Of a DNA stretch of 64,000 nucleotides, positions 43,978 to 51,937 are shown piece by piece. The notes beneath the pieces are model-generated. The model worked only from the letters and a program-made list of their open reading frames with translations, was not told the DNA's origin and searched no databases. Position 1 is the stretch's first letter. Each line of letters opens with the position of its first letter. The stretch comes from an uncultured Eubacterium sp. GTDB lineage: Bacteria > Bacillota > Clostridia > Lachnospirales > Lachnospiraceae. The translations under genes and the position numbers were made by a program. Where the stretch lies: contig CAMUML010000017.1 of assembly GCA_947089855.1 (NCBI GenBank), forward strand, positions 1 to 64,000. The letters are read 5' to 3'.

Positions 43978-45213
43978 ATGGGGCGAACAGGAATAAATCT
44001 TGAAAATGTAAGGATCAGGAATAAGTCTGCGATTCTGTCATTGCTGAACAGCCGGGGAGCCATGTCAAGAAAGGATATTGCAAAAGTAGTGGGGCTGACC
44101 CCGGCAGCGGTTACCTTGTTGTGTACGGAGATGATAGAAGATGGCATGCTTCTGGAAAAAGGAGAGATTCAGGAGGAAAAAAGGGCAGGACGAAAAAAGG
44201 TTCTGGTAGATATTAATTATGCGTATAAGTGTGTGATTGCCGTAAATATTGAAGCTGTATATACTTGGATTACAATCAGCGATCTTCAGGGCATGGCATT
44301 GGCGCATAAGAGAATCAGAACCAATGTCAGGGAAGCACCGGAGAAATTTCTGAATGAGGTTGCCAAAGAAAGTAAAGTCCTTCTGTGGGAGAATCAAAAA
44401 AAACAGGAGGATATACTGGGGGCTGGGATATGTATTCCAGGAATTGTAGACAGGAAAAGCGGGATTAGCATGCAAGCTTATGGTATCTGGGAGCAAAAGG
44501 TTCCTGTACAGAAGATCATGGAGGAATTGATGCATTGCCCGGTTATTATTGAGAATAATGTAAAAGCATTTGCAGAAGGAGAACTGACCTATGGCCTTGG
44601 CAAAACAGATAACGACCTTCTCTTTGTCAAATGGGGGCCGGGTGTGGGCTCTGCCATTGTAATCAATAACAGGATTTATGAAGGAAAAGAGAACCGGGCA
44701 GCCGAGATTGGCCACTTTATTGTCGAACCGGATGGAATCCAGTGCCGTTGTGGGCGTAAGGGGTGCCTGGAGACAAGAGTGTCTATAAAAGCAATCGTAG
44801 ATAAACTCAGGGATGTATTTTCGCAGGAAAATACGCCTTGCCTGTATCAAATGGTGGAAGGCAACATTCAAGGAGTTACAGAAGACTTATTCAGTTATTG
44901 GATTGAAAAACACCTGGGAGAGGATGAGCTGTTGAAAGAGCCAGTTGTGAAGGAAATCTTATGTAACAGTATCGAGAGGATGGCAAGGGTGGTTGTGAAT
45001 GTGATGACTGTGCTTGCTCCAGATAATACGGTTCTCTATGGGACGATGTTTGAAAATGATGTAATACGTAAAATCTTTATGTCGTACTGCCAAAAGTATG
45101 ATGCAAGCTATACGGACTCGAATATTAAAATTTCAGAACTATGTGATAGGCTTTCTTTTATAGGAGCGACCGCTATTGTGACAAAAAAATATTTTTTTGA
45201 GCAGGGAATGTAA
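43978..45213 (+). CDS. ROK-family transcriptional regulator
   Basis: A 411-residue protein: an N-terminal winged helix (RGAMSRKDIAKVVGLTPAAVTLLCTEMIEDGML) and a ROK sugar-kinase-like domain with VIIENNVKAFAEGELTYG, GPGVGSAIVINNRIYEG and the zinc motif CRCGRKGCLETRVS. The GHFIVEPDG segment supplies the His that completes the zinc site. XylR/NagC/Mlc-type repressors of this family control sugar use. No sugar gene is adjacent. It is divergent from the Crp gene; the 250-bp gap holds both promoters. Confidence 0.92.
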   Translation: MGRTGINLENVRIRNKSAILSLLNSRGAMSRKDIAKVVGLTPAAVTLLCTEMIEDGMLLEKGEIQEEKRAGRKKVLVDINYAYKCVIAVNIEAVYTWITISDLQGMALAHKRIRTNVREAPEKFLNEVAKESKVLLWENQKKQEDILGAGICIPGIVDRKSGISMQAYGIWEQKVPVQKIMEELMHCPVIIENNVKAFAEGELTYGLGKTDNDLLFVKWGPGVGSAIVINNRIYEGKENRAAEIGHFIVEPDGIQCRCGRKGCLETRVSIKAIVDKLRDVFSQENTPCLYQMVEGNIQGVTEDLFSYWIEKHLGEDELLKEPVVKEILCNSIERMARVVVNVMTVLAPDNTVLYGTMFENDVIRKIFMSYCQKYDASYTDSNIKISELCDRLSFIGATAIVTKKYFFEQGM

Positions 45214-45319
45214 AAATGTAAACGTAGGATTTGTTGCATTAGCCAGTTACAAAAAAATAGAAACAAATCAACGAAAACCCAAATACATACCAACAGTAAA
45301 TCGTGTTATACCGTTTTAT

Positions 45320-45347
45320 AACCCCAGAAGAATCGTTTTCTGGGGTT
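45320..45347. terminator. Bidirectional terminator
   Basis: AACCCCAGAA (45320-45329) and TTCTGGGGTT (45338-45347) form a perfect 10-bp stem with an 8-nt loop between the convergent ROK and acetyltransferase genes. T-runs are short on both sides. Confidence 0.65.
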
Positions 45348-45420
45348 ATTTGGCTACTTTGGGGTTGCACTTCAGAATGTTACATATATAGTTGATTTAT
45401 ATCCACCAATTTGCAACTTT

Positions 45421-45954
45421 TCAGGTTTTATTAGTTTCATGTTTTCCTATAATTTTCTGCATCCAAATCATATTGTACCAACGGTCAAATTTATACCCGC
45501 ATTTATGGAATTCTCCAACTTTCACAAACCCTAAGTGTGCATGGAAATCGGCACTGTTAGTTGTCAGGTATTCATCATCGCTTTCCGGATAACCAATGCA
45601 TGCGTATAAGTTAAGAATCCCCATATCGTACAAAGCCTTTTCCAATGCTTCATAAATTGTCCTGCCCATTCCACATTTCTGTGCATTATGGTCAAGGTAA
45701 ACTGTCATTTCACATGACCAGTTATAAGCGGCCCTTCCAACAAACGGACCCGCATATGCATATCCTTCAATATGTCCATTTTTTAAAATGACCAAATACG
45801 GATAGCGTTGCATTATTTTTTTCATTCGTCCTTTAAATTCTTCAAGCGATGGGGTATCATATTCAAATGTTATTGCTGTGTTTCTTACATAATAATCGTA
45901 TATTTCCAAAATACGCCCTGCATCTTCCATTGTAGCATTACGAACAGTAATCAT
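45421..45954 (-). CDS. GNAT-family N-acetyltransferase (phosphinothricin acetyltransferase-like)
   Basis: A 177-residue acetyltransferase resembling the PAT/YwnH branch: TVRNATMEDAGRILEIYDYYV start, NTAITFEYDTPSLEEF (substrate loop), and acetyl-CoA site QKCGMGRTIYEALEKAL (R/Q-x-x-G-x-G/A). It may acetylate amino-acid-like compounds such as methionine analogues. The ATG at 45954 has GGAGAGG 6 nt upstream, while the more upstream ATG has none. A lone gene. Confidence 0.88.
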   Translation of the reverse strand: MITVRNATMEDAGRILEIYDYYVRNTAITFEYDTPSLEEFKGRMKKIMQRYPYLVILKNGHIEGYAYAGPFVGRAAYNWSCEMTVYLDHNAQKCGMGRTIYEALEKALYDMGILNLYACIGYPESDDEYLTTNSADFHAHLGFVKVGEFHKCGYKFDRWYNMIWMQKIIGKHETNKT

Positions 45955-46259
45955 AACTATCCTCTCCTTTTTCAATTTGTGATTTATAACCGCCCCAATT
46001 ATACAGCTCCAATTTGCTTAATGGAATAAGGAACTGTGAAAAACTGAAAAATATGTGTATGGCGTATGCCTTCTTCCCATACAGGCACCATCCTTTCTGC
46101 TTTTTTTGAGATTTTTTTCTATACATCCAACATACCATAAATGACTTCTCTATTCGGATCTGCAGAAATTAACAATATTTTGCAGGCTCCAAACACAATG
46201 TGTTTTCTGTTTGAGTAATTCTACACGATGTGGTAAAATATAATAAAAGGAGCAGATCG

Positions 46260-47186
46260 ATGGAAAATATAAGGATAACAAATACACCGTATGATGATGT
46301 GTTCCGCACGCTGCTGAATGACTGCAGCCCCCTGGTCATCCCTGTGTTAAACGAAGTATTCGGGGAGCATTATTCAGGGCAGGAAAAAATCGTCTTCTCA
46401 CCAAACGAGCACTTCCTGAACCTGCAGGGCGGGAATGAAGAGGAACGGATTACGGATACCAGTTTCCGTGTAGAAGGAAGGGAAACAAAAAAATACCATC
46501 TGGAATGCCAGAGCAGTACTGATAACAGCATGCTGGTCAGAATTTTTGAGTACGGAACCCAGATCGCCCTGGATGAAGGACAGATCAGCGGGAATGTCCT
46601 TACTGTGACGCTGCCGCATTCCGCTGTGCTGTATCTGAGGCACCATGTATCAACGCCTGATACGCTGAAAATCAGGATGGTAACTCCGGGCGGGACCGTT
46701 GAATATGACATCCCGGTAATGAAATCCCAGCAGTACACCCTGGAAGAAATTTTTGAGAAAAACCTTTTGATGCTAATTCCCTTCCATATCTTTTCCCACG
46801 AAACACGGTTTGAAGAATATGAAAAGGACAAAACAAAACTGAATGCCTTACAGGAAGAATATGGACAGATCAAAAATAAGCTGGAAGAACTCTTAAATCA
46901 GGGAAAAATCAGCGAATACACAAGATGTACCATTATTGACATGTCAAATAGAGTGTTGGAACATATCGCAGTAAAATACAATGCTGTCAGGGAAGGAGTG
47001 AGAGCGGTCATGGGTGGAAAAGTTCTGGAATATGAAGCTAAGACAATAAAAAGAGAAGGTATTGAGGAGGGCATTAGGGGTACTGTCTCTATATTGAAAA
47101 ATTTAGATGTCCCGGCACAGACAATCCTGCTAAAGATTCAGGAGCAATATAATCTCAGCCCTGAAGCATCCAAAAAATATCTGTAA
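46260..47186 (+). CDS. Rpn-family / PD-(D/E)XK nuclease transposase-like protein
   Basis: A 308-residue protein. It begins NTPYDDVFRTLLNDC, has EERITDTSFRVEGRETKKYHLECQS, where D...E-x-Q form of the PD-(D/E)XK site is visible (about residues 55-85), and RIFEYGTQIALDE. The C-terminal half is helical (coiled coil around residues 195-225). Rpn proteins promote RecA-independent recombination and are abundant, multicopy genes in Lachnospiraceae. AAGGAG lies 7 nt before the ATG. It looks intact, in contrast with the fragment at 5835-6029. Confidence 0.85.
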   Translation: MENIRITNTPYDDVFRTLLNDCSPLVIPVLNEVFGEHYSGQEKIVFSPNEHFLNLQGGNEEERITDTSFRVEGRETKKYHLECQSSTDNSMLVRIFEYGTQIALDEGQISGNVLTVTLPHSAVLYLRHHVSTPDTLKIRMVTPGGTVEYDIPVMKSQQYTLEEIFEKNLLMLIPFHIFSHETRFEEYEKDKTKLNALQEEYGQIKNKLEELLNQGKISEYTRCTIIDMSNRVLEHIAVKYNAVREGVRAVMGGKVLEYEAKTIKREGIEEGIRGTVSILKNLDVPAQTILLKIQEQYNLSPEASKKYL

Positions 47187-47193
47187 AAATTTT

Positions 47194-47219
47194 GCCAGCC
47201 CGTTCTTTACAGGGCTGGC
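47194..47219. terminator. Bidirectional terminator
   Basis: GCCAGCCC (47194-47201) pairs perfectly with GGGCTGGC (47212-47219). On the minus strand AAAATTTTTAC follows, on the plus strand ATTTCTATC. It ends the Rpn gene and the flavodoxin-fragment operon. Confidence 0.75.
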
Positions 47220-47446
47220 ATTTCTATCCAGATTCCTACAATCGCCAGCCTGCAGGATGCATCATCCATCTCGGCCGTACTGCGGCTGCTGCCATCATTG
47301 TAATTTAGGCCTCCCGGTGTATACGGCTCCTGTGGCACAATTCCGTATATATCATCCGCAAGCCTGTCCGCGAGGGATTCCGCCAGCTTGCCACAAGTAT
47401 TTTTTCTGCTGCCTGCGCCGAGGATCCCTGTCTTTATCTGTTCCAT
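47207..47446 (-). pseudogene. Truncated flavodoxin
   Basis: A 79-residue remnant. AESLADRLADDIYGIVPQEPYTPG and LNYNDGSSRSTAEMDDAS line up with the flavodoxin encoded at 48389 (ADIYEIQAQEPYTS, LNYGDSSSRATKEQND). The FMN phosphate loop at the start is altered (ILGAGSRKNT) and everything after the second strand pair is missing. A good AAGGA site remains. It cannot bind FMN normally. It is the last frame of the secreted-flavodoxin operon. Confidence 0.7.
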
Positions 47447-47474
47447 ATCGTCCTTCCGGGCACACGGCCTTCTT

Positions 47475-48113
47475 TTAAAGTTCCTTACCGTCAGCAGCCA
47501 GCAGCCTGGCAGCACACATATACGCCATCTCATAAATAGACATATACCTGAAACCGATTCCCGCCTTTTCCATTGCCGCCCTCTGCTTGTCTGTGACACT
47601 GGCATATGGATAAATCCCATAAATAAACGGAAAAAAGGCATAGATGAAGTCCTGTCTGCTGTTTTCATCCATCTGCGGGCAAAATTTTTTCAAAACCTGG
47701 TCCACTGCGTCAATGGAACGTCCGTAAGCTGTTTTAAATTCCACAAGGTTTTCCATCCGGCTGTTTTTCTCCATATCAAAATGGTTCATAGACATGATCT
47801 TTAACAGCAGCTCACGCTTTTCCAGGGTACGTGCCAATGCACCGGCAAGCCGGCTGTGATCCAGCGTTTCATTTCCTTCTATGACCTTTTCCAGGTCTTC
47901 CACCCAGCGTTCATATTCTTTCTGCAAAAGCGCAAGGAAAATTTCTTCTTTCGTGTTGAAATAGTTGTAAATGGAAGTGCGGGTAAATGAAGTCACATTC
48001 CCTATTTCCTTGATCGTAATATCCTTAAACCCCATAGTTTCATAAAGCCTGGCGCATGCATTTATGATCTCTTCTTTCCTTGCGTTTGTCAGTTCTTCAG
48101 AACCCTTTGGCAT
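47475..48113 (-). CDS. TetR-family transcriptional regulator
   Basis: A 212-residue repressor: helix-turn-helix FKDITIKEIGNVTSFTRTSIYNYFNTKEEIFLALL near residues 31-65 and a helical ligand domain (C-terminal TetR_C-like with FAYFFP-type FIYAFFPFIYGIYPY). AAGGAGGGG precedes the ATG. It lies within the flavodoxin operon, whose promoter at 51394-51429 carries two matching 13-bp dyads. Autoregulation with control of the exported flavodoxins is likely but inferred. Confidence 0.92.
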   Translation of the reverse strand: MPKGSEELTNARKEEIINACARLYETMGFKDITIKEIGNVTSFTRTSIYNYFNTKEEIFLALLQKEYERWVEDLEKVIEGNETLDHSRLAGALARTLEKRELLLKIMSMNHFDMEKNSRMENLVEFKTAYGRSIDAVDQVLKKFCPQMDENSRQDFIYAFFPFIYGIYPYASVTDKQRAAMEKAGIGFRYMSIYEMAYMCAARLLAADGKEL

Positions 48114-48388
48114 GGTTACCGCCCCTCCTTATAGGAAAGGCATTTCCCGATTACTGTGACCGGCATTGGATATAATGCCATCTTTGAACCAATATTTTTT
48201 TTCACGGTCTTTACCTCCATAGAAACCTCTATAAATATTTTTTATGTTATTAATCAAGCAATGCAAGCCTATACGCACGGCTGCCAAGGCCGGTCTGCTG
48301 CGCATATTCCAGCGTATGCAGCCCGTTGCGTGATTCGGTCCGCCTTACCAGTGGCTGCGCTGTACTATGGGATTTTCACGGCATGGGA

Positions 48389-49354
48389 TTATACTCCAAG
48401 GCTTCCAAGCCAGTTTTCAATTTCAGAACGGGATGAACCGGAAGAAAAACGCTTTCCCTGCAGTATCTGCGCTCCTGCTGCAAGCTCACGGATACGGCTC
48501 TCGCTGCCGCTGATCCCGCTGCCCCCGGAAGTACAGAAAGGAGCGATTTTCTTACCGGAAAAATCATAGTTTTCCAGGAATGTATCTATAATCCTCGGCT
48601 CCATGCCCCACCAGACCGGATAGCCGAGATAGATGACATCATAACCGCTGATATCCGTACTGCCTGCAATCGCCGGGCGCACTGAAAGGTCATTCTGCTC
48701 CTTTGTAGCCCTGCTGGAAGAATCACCGTAATTGAGGTCTGCTGATGTATAAGGTTCCTGTGCCTGTATCTCATAGATGTCTGCCCCTGCCGCATCCGCC
48801 ATTGTCCGTGCAACCCCCGCTGTTGCACCTGTACATGAGAAATAAACAACCAGGGCTTTCTTTGTATTATGGGATGGTTCCTGTGTCGGTTCTGTTGGCG
48901 TATCTGTATCCGGCTTCTGCGCTGGATCTGTCGGCGTATCTGCATCTGGCTTCTGCGTCGGTTCTGTTGGCGCAGGGTCCGCTACCCTGATAGTTACCCG
49001 TACTGTCTTTGCCTTATAGCCGGATGCACGCACGGTAATGCTGATCTTTGCCGTCCCGGCTTTCTTTGCTGTCAGCCTGCCCTTGCTGTTTACCGATACG
49101 CAGGACGGCCTGGATGACCGGTAGGAAACCGATGTTTTCTGTATACTTGGAGAAACGCCCACTTTTAAAGAGGAACGTTTCCCTCTCTGCATGGAAACCG
49201 TTTTCCCATTTACGTTCCTGTTTCCCATTTTGACTGTGACAGCTTTCATATTTTTCTTTCCTGCTGCGCGGATATCCGCCCCTGCATGGAAAATAACAGC
49301 AAAAGCCAGAAAAAAAGCAAACACACATGCCGTTATTTTACTTAATTTTTTCAT
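48389..49354 (-). CDS. Secreted BIG2-flavodoxin fusion
   Basis: A 321-residue exported protein. Residues 1-31 are a signal peptide (KITACVFAFFLAFAVIFHAGADIRA). Residues 35-120 form one bacterial Ig-like group 2 domain (SVNSKGRLTAKKAGTAKISITVRASG). A Pro/Thr/Asp linker of repeated PTEPTQKPDADTP-like units (122-160) follows. Residues 165-321 are a flavodoxin with the FMN phosphate loop YFSCTGATAG, the IGYPVWWG-like YLGYPVWWGMEP and PFCTSGGSGISGS. Flavodoxins are normally cytosolic electron carriers; here the signal peptide and wall-type linker put it outside the membrane. It probably shares the operon with the next gene upstream. Confidence 0.88.
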   Translation of the reverse strand: MKKLSKITACVFAFFLAFAVIFHAGADIRAAGKKNMKAVTVKMGNRNVNGKTVSMQRGKRSSLKVGVSPSIQKTSVSYRSSRPSCVSVNSKGRLTAKKAGTAKISITVRASGYKAKTVRVTIRVADPAPTEPTQKPDADTPTDPAQKPDTDTPTEPTQEPSHNTKKALVVYFSCTGATAGVARTMADAAGADIYEIQAQEPYTSADLNYGDSSSRATKEQNDLSVRPAIAGSTDISGYDVIYLGYPVWWGMEPRIIDTFLENYDFSGKKIAPFCTSGGSGISGSESRIRELAAGAQILQGKRFSSGSSRSEIENWLGSLGV

Positions 49355-49408
49355 ACTCTTTTTTCCTTTCTTTTTAGAATCACCATAAACTTTTCCTTTG
49401 TTTATCCA

Positions 49409-51217
49409 TCAATGGAAAGTCACTGTCTTTACCTTAGACCATCCCGCATATAGATTTTTCTGTTTCCCCTGGACTTCTGCTGTTTTATAGGCGCGGATCC
49501 TTACGTAATATTTCTTTCCCGCCTTTAATTTTGAAATGGTTTTCGATGACGCACTTTTTCCTGCAGCTGCCGTCCTAGTCTTTTTCTTTGAAAACCTGCT
49601 GCTTGTGGAATAAGCAATTTCATAGCCGTCCACCTGTTCCCCCTGTTTTTTCCATTTTACCGTAAAACTCCTTTTCCCGGCAGATATACGCACAATTGAC
49701 GTGCTTTTCGGCGGGCTGATTTCTCCTTTCCCCGGTATCTGGCCTGTATCCTGAGTGCCTGGTTCTAGCGGCGTCTCTGGTTCCGGCTGCTGGCTGCCCT
49801 GGACAGGGAGGGACTTTTCCAGCCACGCGCTGATTTCCGTTCTGTCATATGAGGAATAAGTAACCTCTAAGCCCTCTTTGATCACGCTGTCTGGAGCCAG
49901 CTTGGCGATGGCGCTGACCGTCTGTGCAAAACGCCCGCCGCCCATAGAGCAGAACGGGACGATCGTCTTTCCGCTGAAATCATCATGCAGCAGGAAGCTG
50001 CGCACCGATGCGGGGATGGAAGACCACCAGTTACAGTAGCCAAGGAGAATCGTGTCGTACTGGTCAATGTCTGGATAGGCTTTCAGCTCTGGGACGGCCT
50101 CGGCACGCAGCTCGTCCAGCGCCTCTCCATACAGGACAGGGCCGTTACTGCTGGAGGAATAAGGCGTCTTGCGTTCCAGACGGAAGATGTCTGCGCCGCT
50201 CATTTCATGGATAAGCTCCGCCAGCCCCCTGGTATTGCCAGTCTGGGAAAAGTAAACAATAAGGGCCTTGCCTGTTTTCTGTTCTGCCCTGGCGCTGTAC
50301 ACGCTCTTTACTTCCCCAGCAGACGTCCCGGCGCTGCGCACCGGACGGACGCCGATGCTGTAAAGCCCTATATCCGCAGGCTGCGCGCCGCGGTAGGCAG
50401 ACCGGATGTGCTTTGGATGGTCATTCCAGCCGCCTCCCCGGACAATCTTGGCGCTGCCGTTTTCCGGGCCTGTGGGGTCTGCCGCTTCGCCGGTTCCATA
50501 CGCGCCATACCAGTCCCATACCCATTCAGCAGCGTTGCCGTGCATATTATAGAGTCCATAAGCGTTGGCAGGATACTGGCCTACCGCCACCGTCTTCCTA
50601 AGATAAGCATCGGAACCGTTGACCCAGTTTCCGCTGGCATCATTATTGTAGCCGTAAGCGTTGTAGCAGTTGGCGTCACTGTTATGGACATAATCGCCAA
50701 AATGAAAAGGTGTGGCAGAGCCAGCACGTGCAGCGTACTCCCATTCCGCCTCAGTGGGCAGGCGGTAGCCATTAGCAGCCCGGTTCCAGGCCACTGTCGT
50801 GCCGGAAATACGGTAGCAAGGTTCCAGCCCCTCGTCCTCACTGAGCCTGTTGCAGTACCGGACCGCATCGTACCAGGTAATATTGGTCACAGGCAGGCTG
50901 CCGCCTTTCGTTACACTTGGGTTCGTCCCCATCACAGCCTGCCAGCTATCCTGGGACACCTCCGCCTCTGCCATATAGAAGTCCCCGACAGTCACGCTGT
51001 GCCGGGTTTCATCCGGGCTGCGCTCCGGCTCGCTGGCAGGGCTTCCCATCTGGAAAGCGCCGCCCCGGATCAGCGCAAAACCGTCTTTTACTTCATCTTT
51101 TCTTTCATTTTCTATTTCCATACTGTCCTGCATGCCATCAGCCGCACAGGCAATCATTGGGAATAATAGAATGAACGCCAGCAGTACGGATAACAATAGG
51201 TTTCGTTTCTTCATCAT
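49409..51217 (-). CDS. Secreted SUMF1-flavodoxin-fibronectin III protein
   Basis: A 602-residue protein with signal peptide LLLSVLLAFILLFPMIACAADG (a Cys at the cleavage site may allow lipidation, though the lipobox MIAC is poor). Residues 45-300: a formylglycine-generating-enzyme-like (SUMF1) domain with GAFQMGSPASEPERSPDE, RLPTEAEWEYAARAGS and GNAAEWVWDWY; the catalytic Cys pair is absent (GVRPVRSA at the end), so it is probably a binding or structural form. Residues 315-465: flavodoxin (YFSQTGNTRG, LGYCNWWSSIP, PFCSMGGGR). Residues 510-602: fibronectin type III. Start in ATGA overlap with a 31-codon small gene. Confidence 0.88.
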   Translation of the reverse strand: MMKKRNLLLSVLLAFILLFPMIACAADGMQDSMEIENERKDEVKDGFALIRGGAFQMGSPASEPERSPDETRHSVTVGDFYMAEAEVSQDSWQAVMGTNPSVTKGGSLPVTNITWYDAVRYCNRLSEDEGLEPCYRISGTTVAWNRAANGYRLPTEAEWEYAARAGSATPFHFGDYVHNSDANCYNAYGYNNDASGNWVNGSDAYLRKTVAVGQYPANAYGLYNMHGNAAEWVWDWYGAYGTGEAADPTGPENGSAKIVRGGGWNDHPKHIRSAYRGAQPADIGLYSIGVRPVRSAGTSAGEVKSVYSARAEQKTGKALIVYFSQTGNTRGLAELIHEMSGADIFRLERKTPYSSSSNGPVLYGEALDELRAEAVPELKAYPDIDQYDTILLGYCNWWSSIPASVRSFLLHDDFSGKTIVPFCSMGGGRFAQTVSAIAKLAPDSVIKEGLEVTYSSYDRTEISAWLEKSLPVQGSQQPEPETPLEPGTQDTGQIPGKGEISPPKSTSIVRISAGKRSFTVKWKKQGEQVDGYEIAYSTSSRFSKKKTRTAAAGKSASSKTISKLKAGKKYYVRIRAYKTAEVQGKQKNLYAGWSKVKTVTFH

Positions 51218-51309
51218 ATGATCCTTTCATTACGATATTCGCGTACAAAAAAGTTTTTGATACAATTCCCCAAGGCTTTTCCCGCAGTCTGTACTATTTT
51301 TTTACTCAT
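51214..51309 (-). CDS. 31-residue small protein, coupled to the SUMF1-flavodoxin gene
   Basis: MSKKIVQTAGKALGNC is its beginning; it is basic and ends in KNFFVREYRNERII. GGAGGAAGCAAAT lies right before the ATG, the best ribosome site of the operon. Its TGA overlaps the next ATG (ATGA). It lies 85 bp after the predicted promoter start. It may be a real small protein or a leader that couples translation of the large gene, whose own AAAGGA site is fair. No family is recognised. Confidence 0.5.
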   Translation of the reverse strand: MSKKIVQTAGKALGNCIKNFFVREYRNERII

Positions 51310-51378
51310 ATTTGCTTCCTCCATTTCAAATTCCTCCATTTCAAATTTTATCCTGTTTCCATTCAAAATGCCCTTACT

Positions 51379-51429
51379 CTGACTCCGTGTCAGTACAATA
51401 ATTATATAGCCTTTCTGACACCATGTCAA
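51379..51429 (-). promoter_or_regulatory. Operon promoter with two TetR-type operator dyads
   Basis: On the minus strand: TTGACA (51429-51424), 17 bp, TATAAT (51406-51401), predicted start near 51394. Two related 13-bp dyads flank it: TGACACCATGTCA as read on the plus strand (51416-51428), overlapping the -35, and TGACTCCGTGTCA (51380-51392), at the start site. Consensus TGAC-N5-GTCA. This is a typical repressor arrangement. The TetR gene at 47475 in the same operon is the natural candidate. Confidence 0.75.
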
Positions 51430-51452
51430 GATTTTTTACTCAAAAAATCTTG
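51427..51452. terminator. U-rich hairpin upstream of the promoter
   Basis: CAAGATTTTTT (51427-51437) and AAAAAATCTTG (51442-51452) form a perfect 11-bp stem with a 4-nt loop. It would end transcription coming from the LysE remnant and overlaps the -35 and distal operator by a few bases. Confidence 0.55.
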
Positions 51453-51490
51453 TTGAGATTTATAATATGTAAAGCAATACAAGCCCTCCT

Positions 51491-51842
51491 TTATACTAAT
51501 CTGCCTCTACAAAACAAGCCGCATAAATGATGTCCCATCACCGATGTCTGGTATTCATCCAGGTCTTCTTTCTTCATCAGCAGGCGGATCCCCATCCGAA
51601 AATCAGGGAGCCTCCCAATAGATTGATAGCGTCTGATACCGCAGCATAAAATCTGAAATCAGTGTAAAGCCAAACACACCCACACAGGCATAAAAACAGT
51701 CTGCAACAGACGAACCAAGACCCATGGATAATCCGGCTTTTGCTCCATGGTGACAAGTCCGCTGTACGGTCAACGCGCCTACTGCTCCGGCAGGCAAACC
51801 AAAAATAAACCCGATTAACCTGCCCCGCAGCAAATAGCCCAT
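51491..51842 (-). pseudogene. LysE-family exporter, frameshifted and truncated
   Basis: The first frame gives GRLIGFIFGLPAGAVGALTVQRT and ISDFMLRYQ, the start of a LysE/RhtB amino-acid exporter with a good GGAGG site before the ATG at 51842. It stops at 51603. In the other two frames the sequence goes on as INLLGGSLIF and MGIRLLMKKEDLDEYQT, the next parts of the same family. So at least two frameshifts exist, and the last two-thirds are missing. Not functional. Confidence 0.7.
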
Positions 51843-51937
51843 TCTGCTTCCCTCCTGCTATTTATACCCGCAATCACTTAGATTTGCCAATTTAACAGAC
51901 TCACGAGCGCTTAAATGCTATACTTTGATGGTAAAGT

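Noticed and set aside
18000-45428. 16-bp identity CAACTTTTCAGGTTTT at about 18001 and 45413
   Set aside because: A single 16-mer match in AT-rich DNA is expected by chance in a window of this size; no flanking similarity.
49985-51166. Long plus-strand frame of 393 codons
   Set aside because: It is opposite the SUMF1-flavodoxin gene, has no ribosome site and an Arg/Ala/Pro-rich composition typical of an antisense shadow.
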